Notes under the pieces: generated by a model | The model's input: only the letters and a program-made list of their open reading frames with translations | Database searches by the model: none | What the model was told of the DNA's origin: nothing | NCBI RefSeq assembly: GCF_910592395.1 | Contig: NC_088319.1 | Coordinates: 15,688,001 to 15,752,000 of the forward strand | Length of the DNA stretch: 64,000 nt | Direction: 5' to 3' | Source of the DNA: Lineus longissimus | Taxonomy: Eukaryota > Nemertea > Pilidiophora > Heteronemertea > Lineidae | Position numbers and translations under genes: made by a program | Shown: in pieces, positions 34,635-48,073 of the stretch | Position numbering within the stretch: position 1 is the stretch's first letter | How the letters are laid out: each line of letters begins with the position of its first letter

Positions 34635-36427
34635 TTGCGATAGCCAAAACGATGACCCATTATCTTTGTGTGACCTTTGCCAGGACACCTATTACTCGAG
34701 CTGCATCCAACCCACAGCCAACCGGCCTCGTGGCCTTGGGCATCATCAGCTCCTAGGAGGAACTCACTCGAGTAGAAATCTAATCTAATAGAACTTTCTC
34801 ACAGTCTCTCAACTCAGATCAAAAAGGTGAAGTCGATCATAATGATGGATCTGATTTGGCAGTTTTTTCAAGGGTTCTACATCTTAGCGCACCGTTGCCT
34901 GGCAACACGTCGATGATTTGATTGGGTTTGACAGCAAACGGCAGCGAGGATCTCGGTGCGCGGCTGCTGCCAACTCTCGCGAGAAAGCTTCTCCTTGCTT
35001 CGTGAGACTTCGTGTTGACAGTTTAGGTCACGTCGACGTTGATTCCTTCAACACCGATAAAAAGATACGCACTGAAGGATGTATTTACTGAAGACTTTCT
35101 TTGTTTATTTTTGTCAGTAACTAGATGATCCATTTGAGTCTCCAGGGGTGTTGAAGCGACAAGGCGATATAGAAGACCTGAGAAAAGAATGACAGCCCCA
35201 ATCCATTTATCGTCGCTGACCTTTTTCTGCGACACGTGACATGAATACCTCCTTGCGACCAGTTCTAGAAGCGACAACTGCGACACGTTGTTGTGGTAAA
35301 GCATCAAGCGAACTCCCCAAGATGTACCCTTTTCTTTTAAAAGCGAATGCAACATCAAACGGTGAATAGGCCTGAACTGGTTGGAAAATTCATATCATGT
35401 CTTCAAGGAAAATAAATCACTTCTGGTAGACCCTACCCCTGTCTTACGCAATTGACCCTAGTCGCAGGCCAATCCTCTAGCATTGAAAATTCCATCTTTA
35501 AATCTAGCCTCGAATCTACCATCCGATTTATCTATCGGTCAAAACCAACATCAAGGAAATGAAACGAGTTTGCACTAACATTTGCATTCATGAAATACAG
35601 TAGCTTGATTTACAAGCAAAAGCTTCTCGCATTGATGTTTGGTTGGTGAACTAAGTTCACGTTCACAATCTATCATCTCGCCAAGCTCCAGAAACTATGT
35701 TATTGTAAGTTAGTTCTGGCCTGGAATTTCCCTCTGGTCCTGCCACTGCAATATATCATTGTATGACCAGTTCTACTATTTATTAGAATCACGCTCTATG
35801 CAATCTTTTACATAGCACTGAGGAGGTTGCTCTATCAGACTTGTGGTACAGGAGACGCCCAACAAACCAGTCGATGGACGCTTTGCCTTTACGGACCTTT
35901 GGTTGGTGCGTGCGGCCCTGCGACGAAGTAGTAAATCCGAGTGCAGCAAGTCAGGGAAACACTCGGAAAGAACATTCCCGACTGCAACATAAACCTCAAT
36001 TCACCCTTCCCCTTCCCCTCTATCAGGTACCACAATTGACCACAAACGAGCACATGACGCTTAGTGAGCCCATACATGTTTTCTCCTCGACACTGATATC
36101 TCTTATCGGATTCGACAACCCTTAATGTTTCATTAAACAAAACTAACCGCGTGCTGTTTGTGCTTTTTCAGCCAATGTTAGCACGAAGTAGCGCGTTTAT
36201 TGGATCCAGTAGAAGGCTAATCAAGCAAACAATTTGCTATCATAGCCCAGAATTTGTTGCATGCAGATGGGTGGAAAAACACTAGCGGTATCTTATCATC
36301 TGGATTTGTCAAAAAGACGACAAGTTTTCGGTGCAGCTTTCATCGCGGGGATGTTCTGTGAAAATCGAAAGCGCTATGGGACTCGTCAAGTTGTTTCTGA
36401 CTCAAAGAGATCTTCTAAGCAATACCG
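34635..36427. other. No recognised gene
   Basis: Short overlapping frames occur on both strands at 35023-35358 and 35841-36140, without motifs or splice context. I see nothing supportable here. Confidence 0.4.
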
Positions 36428-37045
36428 TTAACAAAATAATAATGCGGTCGCCTGTCAGACAATGGTTGTTTCCAGAAGATTAGACCAATCCACCTTTTGC
36501 CCTGAAGCTAAATGACATACATGACAATAGCAGATAATTTGGTACAGAGTGAACATGACGAATGCTATATTGAGAGATGATAATCTATATCACCTCCTGA
36601 TACCAGACGATTATATCCAATAAACGAACACTTCAAACGATTACATGTTCTTTTCCCGGGGACTGTAAAGAGGCAAAAGGTCTTCTCGTCGCTTCCCTTG
36701 AACCACACAGATGTCATTGCGTCTGGTCGCGTGTCAGCAAGAGGATATTATTGGTCCACCAACGGGAGTTCTTGACTGAAAGGTGACCTTGCAAGTGATC
36801 ATATTAACAAAATCCTAATGCGAACGCCTGTCAGACAATGGTTGTAACAAGAAGGTCAGCCCAAGCTACATTTAGCTATGAAGCTAAAGGCTAATAACAT
36901 TATGACAATAACAAACACTTTGCACAAAGCTATATTGGGAAATATCTACATCACCTTCTGGAACAAAACGTCCAATACACGGCAAGGTCAAACAATTACA
37001 TGTTCTTCTCCAGAGGAGTGTAGATTAAAAGGACCTTTACCTTTC
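36428..37045. repeat. Degenerate direct duplication (~245-257 bp units)
   Basis: Units 36428-36684 and 36804-37045 align throughout. Both begin ttaacaaaat, share cgcctgtcagacaatggttgt, then tgaagctaaa, ctatattg, atcacct and ttacatgttctt. They are diverged by many substitutions and indels. They lie 376 bases apart and have no coding potential. Confidence 0.75.
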
Positions 37046-40000
37046 TCTCTCTCGCTAGCTTTTTCGATGTAACGCTTGCAATGTTCGCAATATTAGTGAT
37101 AAGGTGGGCTTAATTTGTATAGTCGATGCCAGAAACACCAAATGCATACTCATACCTCCACTCTAATGAGATTTGTGGCTGTACATCAACAACAGTTATG
37201 ACCCTTTTAATCATCGGCACAAGATAATGAGGCAATAGATCAAGTTTATTTGCCCCAAGTTGGTCATGGTAGCGCTAATATGATGGCGGTCTTTCATTTC
37301 TTGGCAAAAGGAAAGTTGTGTAACCACTTTTTGCTTGAGTCTTCATGTCTTTTTGATATTATTATTGGTAGATATTTTACTAACTTCAGTGGTATTTTCA
37401 GTAGTGAGAAAATTATATTCTCTGCCTTGTCAGTAGGCTCGCAAAGCAAATGATTGCCGACTTGAAATCTAGACGAGAGCATTGACAATATTATAATTCA
37501 TACTCTACCTGAACTAATCTGACTTTGGAGACCATGTGACTTACCTAAACAATAAAAAAAGAGAAGAACAAATCAGAACAGAGAAACGAAACCTTTTGTG
37601 TGGTTGCCACTTTGATGGAGGGGCTATGCCAGCAATATATTATTGACCTATTTTCTTCTTCCGCTGCCGGTCTTCCGGTCTTCTTGAACATGAGTAGCCT
37701 TTGCCCCATCAACAAAGGTCTGATTGATCAGGAATAATCAATGAAGTTGTATCGTTTGGGATTCTGACGACGGAAAGTTGATACAGGCTATCAATCCAAA
37801 GCTTCTTAAAGGAGTGTGAAAGAACTCTATCGCCTTATCCTTTGTTTTATCAGGTGGCGAATAAACCTTTCTGAACTGTTTGCTTGAAACAAAGTGTGCT
37901 TATTTTTGGTCATACCGAGTACGACCTTGCAATCCCCGAGGGAAAGGATATCAAGTTGATCCCAGACTCTCCTTCCAAACGAGGACCGTTGAATCGCAGA
38001 CAATTTAAGACGGTAACTAGATACGGACGTGACACTAAAACAAATTTGTTTTGACTACATCACTGCTGTTAGGGCCCAACATGAAATTATTCTGGCGCAC
38101 AGAAGATAACTGCAGGTCGTCCATTTCGATTAACGCTGCGAGAAAAAAAAACTGGCCAAAGAAAGAAAGTCAGCCGAGTTCGTAGCTAACGTATAATCCG
38201 GTTGACTGGCTTTACCACTTGGCCAAAGGAATGCGATGTCTGAAGCTGGTGATATTTCTTTAGACCTTCCTGCTGTATCACATGCAGCTAAAAGTGTTGA
38301 AGGTGATGACCGAATAGTTCAATTAGCGTACAGTTTCACCATCATAGGTGTGTCTAACAACGGTAAGGAAAGCATTCTGAGGCACCTGTCGTAGACTGAA
38401 ATACAGGGAGCAATTCTCATAACAGCCAGCGTGAATAGTGAATTCATTTGACATTTCCATCTAGGTATTAAGGGTCTTTCTTGACCTTTGCGATATTTGA
38501 ACAGAGGCTAGGCTTTAGCCGGCTCTGCCAATGATACTCTACTCATCGTGTATACAGCCAGATTCAACGTCTTCAAGTAGAAAATGTGATTTTACATTCA
38601 CAGAACACTTTTCATTACTTTTGATGACGAACTTAAATTTAAGACAACGATTACGAGGATCTACATTTCTTTGAAATAGGTTTTAGACAGATGAAATGTT
38701 TATCTTGGAGTAGGAGTTTCAAACAAATTTAAATTGCATCACGTTTACAATGGACGTTTCAGACTGTTTGATGTCATAAGGAGAGGCATTTGTGAACTAC
38801 TGCAGGTGGATAAGAGCTTCGTCTAGGAAATAACAAAAGCACTACCATTTCGAGCGGCCGGGAATTAAATAATCTGCTGTTCTTTGTTTCTTTAAAAGTC
38901 ATGGTCTCTCTAGCTGTCTGTGTATTGAATCACTGCCGTGAAATATTGGAAACAACCATTTGAAACATTACAGGGGTTTCACCATTCTGCCCTGGTTCCC
39001 TGTAACTCACCGGGGTAACTATTATTAGCCGGGTGAGCTGCTTGTAGAGAAGAGAAATGTTTCGAAAGCAATAGTGACATCAACTGAAACCATGTATAGT
39101 CCATTCTTCTGAATCTGATCTTCGCAGCATATATACATGTAATTCACGGTTAAGGTAACTGTAGTATTGGCCAATCACACCTTGAGTTTAAAAGATCAAC
39201 ATTTCCCCGGAGCGAGGGTCCACATTGGTTAATTTCACTATCGAACTCGAGGCACTGAAACATAGCACACTAAATAAACCACCAGAAATAAAGTCTAATC
39301 AACTCAGTCCAATCAGAGTCTTTCAAATAAAGTCTCTGGTCCAATCCTGTAATTCTTTGTGGAGCGTACGGATGGTTCATTAAAACAAACAGCTGAGTAA
39401 ATTGCGCAGGATTGCACCGAGATCTCGTATCATTTGTCCAATTGTTTTGGTTTGCTCAGTGAGACAGGTGAACAGTTTGAACGAACTGGATCTTTAGCAT
39501 TCTGAACTATCAGACATACTCCGTCCGTGGCTTCCCCTAGTGCCTCTGAAAATACATGCCATTTATCTGTACATCGCGCGCCACTGTTTACAGTGCACCT
39601 CACCCAAACAAAGTGCTTGACGCCAGATTCCATGAAATATTTAGAGTGGCGCCTCTTAACTATGTGAAGTTTTCGTACAATTTGAGCGTACCGTGTTTTT
39701 ACAATGGGTCAAACGTTTTAATGACATTTTTACTCAACGATGAGAATATCGACAGGTGCCGATTAATCGTCATTCGACCTGAGCCTTCAGTGTAATTTTT
39801 ATTAATTTGTTGAGACGAGAATGAATGGTGCTGTTTTCGGGACAGAGTTGGTGATATCAGTATGACCTCTGTCATCATGACAACTTTCAAGGACAGCGAA
39901 TGTCAACTACAATGTTCCTCTGAAGTACCAATTAATCCCGAGTTATATTACTCGTGAAGTCAATGTCAAGGTCAGGTTTGTAATTTGATATCCCATTGCT

Positions 40001-40269
40001 CACAAACCACCCAAATCCCAGTATCAATGTTCTACTGTAGAATGGATCAATTCCATCATCAGCCGTATTACATGTTATACGGCTTAACCGTACCACTTTA
40101 TCTGAATACGATTTCCCCAAGAGCGAAGATTGCAAGCAACATTTCAATCGACACAGTGCATGATCCAAGCTAACCACAATGGTACTAAGAAGATTAAGGG
40201 TTTCCGACAAAATCAATTTGAAATGTCACCGAAGACCTTTGTGTTACATGTAAATGTCAAACTTTTGAC
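37046..40269. other. No recognised gene
   Basis: Only short frames. One at 39430-39633 (minus, cysteine-containing, HFVWVRCTVNSGARCTDKW) is protein-like, but has no splice support and no recognised family. Confidence 0.35.
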
Positions 40270-40790
40270 TTTCTCCAAGACCAAATAATTCTATTGTATT
40301 ATGCATTGTAATTGTGTATTGTATTTCAGTTGAGTACTTGGCCAAGAAGGCATGTATGCCATTGTATTTTTCTATTGTTGTGTCAGTTGAGTAACTACGT
40401 CAAATCGGCGTGTATGTCATTGTTATTGTTACGTGTGTCCAATTGGCCTGTGCTGTTGACCGAATTAGGCAGACGAGTATAGGAAACGAAGGCGTTCAGC
40501 TGTGCATGTATATCTTCGCTCGCTCGCGACCTAGTATGCATGTACAGAACGCTACAGTTTCCAAATAGTTTAGATGTCTATGTGCTCCCCTCTCTCGAAG
40601 CTGGTCAATTCCAAATTGGCTCGCTTTCGTGTGAGGGCACGTATGTAGTATATCTTGACTCTTTCTTGGACAAACTTTTTCTATGTATAATATGCTTTGT
40701 AATTGTGTGTCGTATTTTAGTTGTCAATGAGTAGTCAATGTATGCCCAATCGGGCTGTGTTGTTTACTGAATAAAGCAGACAGTTATAAA
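40270..40790. repeat. Diverged local duplication
   Basis: Segments at about 40290-40500 and 40690-40790 share an ordered series of short matches: tgtaattgtgt, gtattt.agttg, gtgtatg, ctgtg.tgtt.accgaat and aggcagac/aagcagac. The second copy contains aataaagcagac. They may be remnants of a transposable-element terminus. Confidence 0.4.
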
Positions 40791-43700
40791 CAAACCGAGT
40801 TCAGATGTTGTTCTTTGTGTTTCACTCTCACGAACCCAATTTCCAAACCACACCTTTCGATAGTGTGTAGTGCCAAAACTTAAAAATTCTTCTCCGACAT
40901 CGAGGGGTGGACGACACTGAACATGGATCACACAGATCTACATGTACATCCCCTCTTGCCACTCGTTACCCTTTTTGGTATTGCTACAGCAGTTTAGAAG
41001 AGGGGTTCAAAGAGAAAGTGTTCTTCAGGCGATCTATCCAAATAATCATTGTCTCAGGTAATATAAATGATGGTATCCAATAATTGGTTCTCCAATGTAC
41101 GGTGATTCAGACTAAATGAAAAGATCCACCACGGCTTGATGTCGGCGGGTTAATCTCAATAAAGACGATCGAAGGTTCCTTGGGCTCCCCTAACAAATTC
41201 CCTTAACACCCTTGCGGAAATGAGTATCGCGTGGCAATATTGGCAATATCTTCATGCTGAGAACGACTGTCTCTGAATCGGTCAGCGGAGACTGACAATT
41301 CATATAACATCTGATTGGCTGTTTCCCCTAGCTGCAGTTGCATTGAATCAAGACGTCTTCGAAGCAAGTAGGATTAGCGTTATTTGGATATGTTTAAAGG
41401 TCGTGTTATGATTGGTTGTGACCGGCATTGTATATCAGTGAATCACTGAAAATTGGTGCAGCTCTTTATTGCAGGGTTTTTCCACGCATTGCAGGAGCAG
41501 TATGACATTGGCGCAGTCCTTTAGTGCGATTGGAAGGTTTTACTCCGTAATGCAAGAGACGAATAGCAACATGTATTGGTGAAACCTTTATTAAGGCCCG
41601 TCATCGGCGTCAGTTTTTTACTTTGCGAATTAAACCGAGGTAACAGTGACTGCATATAGGCATTTTGATGCATTGTTGCCAGTTATAAGATGTGATATTC
41701 ATGCATATTTTGCTGTGCATTGGTTTACTTTTAATTCTATTGTTAAGGGAGGTAATATTACAAAAAGTTTGCTAGCCGTGCTGAAACCATTCTAAATCTA
41801 AACCATCCAAACGCATTTGAAGCCAAGAGCAAACAACACAGCGCTTAAGGGGATAAGAATATTTGTCCAATATTGTTTCAATTACGGGGATGTCATCTTT
41901 TATAAGTTGAAATCTGAAATCAGTGGACAACCTGATTGCTGGTATAACTCCAGCGGTCAATGGATTGAGTCTTCAAAACTTTCTGAAATTTAGTTTCTTA
42001 CATTTCTTTAAACGTTTAAACTTATTCGCTATGGGGCTTAACCTGGGGTTGATTGCTTTCCAATGTGATTGGAGGGACAAATTGAAAAGCGGCGGGGACA
42101 TGATGGATTGCAGGGAAGGGGCTGCCGGGTGTTAGTTCAGCGTTTGTTCGATGTTTCAAACGCTTCAATCACACGATAGGCTGTGATTGATCTGTGTGAA
42201 TCGGTTGGAGATATATCGACTTATCAAAAACAAAGTGCCTGACGACCTTGGGCACTCATGTCACAAATGAGAAGTTACGGATACAAAGTCCGTTGATACG
42301 TTAAACCTTGGAATAACCTCTTCCCAAAGCATCTTTATATGCAGCTAAGTTCTTGATCAATAATCTTTGAGTGCGACCATCAGCAAAGATAACAACAAAA
42401 GTAGCAACAACAATGCCAAGAGACAAAGAAGGCATGGTGCGGTACACACTCAGAAATATAAAGGTTTTGTTTATTTTTTTCCAATTTTACCAAACAAACT
42501 CCAAAGGAGTATATATTTGTGCTGGTCCGCGAAAGACCCTTAAGGTTGAAATTTTCAAAAACTTTGAAATTTTCAAAACAATTTTATTTCTAAGTGTGTA
42601 ACTTTGATTCCTCTCAACAAGTTTCATGGACGGCCGCGCAATGTGGAAGACGCCAATTACATTGTATCCCGACTTGTAATGCTTTGTGATTGATGAGCTA
42701 GCAGGCATTGAACTGACCGATAAGGCGCCAAGATTTACCAGAACCACCAATGCTTCGTGAGCACGCAGTGGAATCTATTTATTCTTCCACTTGAGGGAAT
42801 TCGATGATTCACACGATACTGCCAAGATAGAAATCCAGAGATGATATTATTTATGACAGAAATGTCATCCCAGACGAGATAATAAAGCCAGCATGATATC
42901 AGTTAGCCCCGTTGATAATATCACCAGATTCATACGAGCTGATGAAATAAGATATCAATACCGTAATTATTTTGTTGATGCCTGTTTTGACACAAAAAGT
43001 ATTTCAAATTACAAAACGGCTCCATTTTGGAATCTTTCTCTCGTATAAATGACACACACTGTATTAGTTAAACCAGTTAAGGAATTGCAACCGAATTGGC
43101 GGTACTTCGCTGTCAACAAGACCGATCGGGTAAAACGAACCCAAACCCGGTAAGCCAGCCAAATGGATTTGGACGTAATTGGAGATCCACCCGAGCGGTC
43201 TTGATTTAACAACCAAGGACCTCCAGCGATGTCTTCATTTCTATTCTAAAGACTAAAAGGGCTCAATATGACAGTCGTCATGGAATCATAGAGCTTCATG
43301 TAATCTGCTGGCAAAGGTTTCCGTCATAGTGAAATTGAATGTATAATTTCGACAGATCAGGTCAAATACGCAGTACTGATCAAATGTACAGACGGGTTGA
43401 GCCTTGATGAGCATCCTGCTTTGGAAAAACCCTATTGCAGTCGAATTTGCTGGTAGCCTGACTTCAGTAATTGAAACGGACATATTAGACTGATAGAAGC
43501 TCTTGATCATAAAGCAAGTCAGACTCTTCCTTCTTATTTGAATTCAGAATCTGTTCAGTTATAAGGTTGGAAAGTGGCCGGGTTAATTCCCGTCGTCTTT
43601 GATTAAGATTCAACGCAGACGATTAATTTCTTAGATGAAAAGGTCGCAGACGTAATTAAACGAAAACATGGTGAACAGCCATCCTTTAACCTTTATGGTG

Positions 43701-46700
43701 ATACTTTACCCGGGTTATGGGTATAAACATGACAAATAAAGTCTTGTTCTAATGACAAAGGATGCCTTGGTTTTCACCTCTTGGCGTTTTGTTTGTATTT
43801 GAACCATGCACAATAATCTCCGAGCCAAATGTTTTTAGCCTTGGGACAGCTCCACTTCGTATCCCGGTGTAACATTTTCGTTCACCCCTATTTCAGTGTT
43901 TCCATACAAAAGGCAGCTAGAGGGACCATGACTTATCAATGGAGGAAACAGAGAAATTATGTCAATCAGTCTTCCAACATTCCCTAAACAAAGAGGGGAA
44001 ACACTCAGAAAAGAAAACACTCAAAAACTTTCCACTGGTACGACAAAGTGCACATGGATGGTACAGTACATCAAGGTATGGCTTTCAGGGACAGTGCTCC
44101 GTGATAAGGGTTACATGAACCAAGTTATGTCCGAGATGTGAACCACGTCATGTCCAACAAGATCTAGAGACAGCTCGGGGACATCACCTAATGCACCCTC
44201 TCGCATGTCAAAGCCCGCGGAAGACAGTGCCTTCCGCTTCGGTAGCAAATAGTTATTGATATGGCTGTCAAGGTCAGTGATGATGACCTTTATTAGTGGG
44301 GATAATTTGGTTATTCTTACATGGGAGCACATCAATAATACTAATGAGAGATTGCCAAGTAGCACTGAGAGTATATAATCAGGGCTCTCCTTGGAATACT
44401 TTTTCCAAGCAGTATGTACTTATATTAGCGGGTCACCTGGCTCTGCTGCCCTTGTTCCCCGAGTTCGAGGTTCCCATGGTCCTATGTTTCCTGTGATTAT
44501 GAATGGACATGGCCAAAATGCCCAATGTTACAGAGTTCGTGATATAATTACTTGGTAAGGTCACCACGGGAATTATGCTTTTTGCGCTTGAGAAAATAGA
44601 ATTTCAGATTTGATGAGATAGGTTTCTGCTCATGTGATTACATCTCCACGATATAAAAGATGGAGGTCATACAATAATTGGATGTTGCTGTTAGAATACT
44701 ATTATGGACTCATGGTTTACTCCTTCGTCAATACCAAACGATACATGTACTAAAGGTATACAATGGATCAAACGACCACTTTTGGAGAGAAACAGATATT
44801 TGACCCAGACAAATTGATAAGATCTCAAACATGACCATAGACACGAAATCCTCTACACGACCTATACACCTTTCCTGAAATGGGGCGCTGAGTGTCCGAA
44901 ATAGCTATGTCATAAGGGGAAACTAGGCCTTATGGTGGAGGGACAAAGGAGATAGTCATGGTTGACCAACACACTTGAATGCCTTTAATGACGTACAAGG
45001 GGGAAAAAGTTAGTTCCAATGCAAGCCACCAATTTCGGGAAACATGAATAGGCAGGAGCCAGGAACAGACTGCAAAGGGTTCGCCAAGGGACCAATAGGT
45101 GTTTTTACGCTCTCGCAGGTAGTCAGAACTCTTTTATGTTCGTACGAGCAGTCGTCCTAAACTCTCAGCTGTCAAAGTAGACCTTCCTTTTTGCGTGTAT
45201 TGTTCATCTGATACCACCAATTGGATCCCCTTAGCTCCTGTCTGTAGTCCCCCCACTAAACCATCACAGCATTGATCCTTTAATGGTGTGTTGGCCAATC
45301 CAGTGATCAAGAACAGTAATCCCGCTAATCAGGGCTGCTGTGAGAACGTCTTGGGGACATGCCACAAATTTATACCGCATTTCCCGTACTTGAGAAAGAT
45401 CCGGGGAACGATCAGGCGCAGCTTCGCCTGGTCTCATGTGATACAAGCAACATGAAAGGTGTCAACGGCACACACGGCTGATAATCAGGTTGGTTTGTGT
45501 ACTCATTGGGGTTCGGTGGCCTTTGATGATACTACAGGAGACCGGCATGTTTGCGTTGGATAATTTCAAGTTAATAACGCACGCTCTGCCTTCGCTGATA
45601 AAGCAACCATGCAAGACTTGCTAAAGTAACTTTTTTAACCAGGGCTAGCTGAAGCCGAACTATGCAAACTGAAGTGCACAATGACTCCAGCGTTCGAGGC
45701 GGACACTCCGTAAGACGGTTCGAATCGGCGCATGGAGATCAAGGCTAGAGTTTCTTGAGAGCGGCGCAGGCAATAGCAATTTCTTGACGTTTTAACCTGT
45801 CATCCAGGTGCAATCAATTCGGAGCCTTTACGAAGACCAGCTAAAAAGCCTGATGTTACGGGAGGACGAGAACTTGAAACTTAATTGAACCATCCTTCAT
45901 GATGTGAAGTTATTGCCTACGATCCATTCCACTGACATGTCAGGTTGAGATTGCAGCAGGCTGTGAGAATATTAGTGCAATGTACTCGACATTGAAAGAT
46001 GCATCCGAGTCGTCTATCAAACCGAATTTGCTCTAGGAGTTCGAGTAGGTACAAGAGGTGGCCATTGACTGTGTTCCCTCCCGAAAGAAACGGTATCCAA
46101 ACATTCTCTGAATGTTTGATAAACCCGGATTTAGTGCGAATATACTTGAAATGGTGAACGTCTATCACAACAAAGAGATTTGATGAAAAAACAAACTTAA
46201 AAAGGACGTTGGTGCCATGATCAACATGACCTTTGCAAATATTGTAAAAACCTTCACTATGACAATTATCGATCCAATTTACGATGTAAGCTACTCATTT
46301 TAGAACATAAAACCTACGCAGTTTCTTGTGTTACCAGTTCTTAAGATCATGTAAAACCGTTAAGGTAGGGAAGCATTTGAAAATACCGGTGAAGGTTAAA
46401 AGTCAAGCGAACCTCACACATGCTACACGAACTGACAGTTCTGCCTTCACTTTAAAAAACTCTTACTCTCTAGAAACACCAGGCAAAGCAATGATAGCCA
46501 TGTCAATAATGAATTAATGCTCTTTCAATCTAAGCCGGAACGATGTTGTGCAGATGTCCTCAACTCTTTTCCTCTTTTCAACTGCATGATTCACGACAAA
46601 AATCCATCTCAATTAGTCGTCGCTAAATTGGCAATCTGTAACGTTACGAGGTATAAATCAAACAGCGAAACATCTTTAGAGATCATTAAAAATGGTAGAA

Positions 46701-47632
46701 ATTTCGTTTTGGTGCCGTAACCATTGAAAAAATAGCCGTTGCAATTAAATTTTTTTAGTCTTGTTTTGCAGTTTGAAAATTTGTTTGCTACGGTTTTGAT
46801 AGTGACGCTGTGTTCCGTATTGGGAAAGATGAATAACGCACCTTATGCAGTCTCCTACCTCATTTACTCTCCCATTATTCACGGCTATAGCGGTGTCTAT
46901 TCTCGTGGTCTACCTCACGCGTCACAAACAACACTGACGCCCGGATTGATTACATTCTGCAGGGGATCCACGTCCGCTTCTCAAAGCATCTCTCAACGCC
47001 TTCGCGGCTCATCTAACAGGATCTGACGCCAGAGTCGAGAGCCTTTGATGATGATTTTCTCCATGACTTGTTTGGATAATGCCTGATACGGTATATATAT
47101 TTATCCTTGGGGTTGGATTGACCTGCCAATCCACTTCGGGCTAAATGGTCTGGTAATCAACAAAGATGCGGCTTAGGGCCTACGGTAAACCGTGCTAAGG
47201 ATGGAAAGCAATAGCAAGAAAATGTAGACTTTTGGTGGTAGGAATTGGCATTCCATACCAGTCCTCCAAGGTTGAAACTGCGCTCCAAATAAGACAGGGA
47301 ATGACACGGCTCGTTAAAGATGCTGCTATGTTTAGCGTGGAAGCGTGCCTCTGGTACAAAGTACATAGTTAAGGATTGCAAAGGTCTCAAGTCAGTATCT
47401 TGTCAGTTAAGACCTGTTCTTTGGGTCTTAAAAGGCTTCTCGTGTCTCATTGTCATTGTCATTAACTTCTGCTCCGGTTGATCCCCTAAATAATGTGGTA
47501 TTCAGTTTGTCACTATCGCGATCAGATTGTCTTAGTACTTTAGGAGGGCAATGGCAGCGACCGGTTCATGTAGGTTGAGAGACTTACATGCTGAAGTAAA
47601 ATAAAGTTTGTTTTGACTTTCCATATTGGTAA
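40791..47632. other. Long stretch without a recognised gene
   Basis: Frames of 60-88 codons are scattered on both strands (for example 41772-41960, 43286-43510 and 44111-44365 on the minus strand). None carries a recognisable domain, a convincing splice site pair or a start context. Around 41440-41640 a diverged tandem of a unit containing attgcagg/ttagtgcg/taatgcaag is visible. Confidence 0.35.
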
Positions 47633-48073
47633 AGCCCGCAGCACACTAGCCGCCAACTTTGGCGACAAGAAGCGTTCAGCTGCCGCCTCTCGACGCCGAA
47701 GTTGGCGGCCAGTGGATCCCGGTCAGAGCACACTTGCCCAGAATCGGCGTCCAGTAGCGTCTTTTCCGCCACTTTAGGCTGCCATTTTGAAATCATGTGA
47801 CATCAAGGCGCATACTGATTGGCCATAGCCTCGCCGCCGACGCCAATTCAGGCGGCAATCCGTAGCACACCTGGCTTCTTCTTGCGTTCAAACGCGGTGA
47901 CACGCGTCAAAAATCAAACATGTTAGATATTTGGCGTTTAGTTGCGGCAAGTGGCGGCAAGTCGTGTTCGCCGACGCCGTTCGTAGCAGACTAGGGATTT
48001 TTCAGGCGTTCAGGACTCTTGCGGCAAAAAACGCTTGTGAACGCCGAAGTTGGCGGCTAGTGTGCTACGGGCT
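47633..48073. mobile_element. 441-bp MITE, PIF/Harbinger-like, copy 2
   Basis: Same orientation and the same 441-bp length as the copy at 16471-16911. The terminal repeats are agcccgcagcacactagccg and cggctagtgtgctacgggct. The flanking duplication is TAA (47630-47632 and 48074-48076). The two copies differ by only a small number of substitutions, so the family moved fairly recently. No coding capacity; mobilised, if at all, by a transposase elsewhere. Confidence 0.88.
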
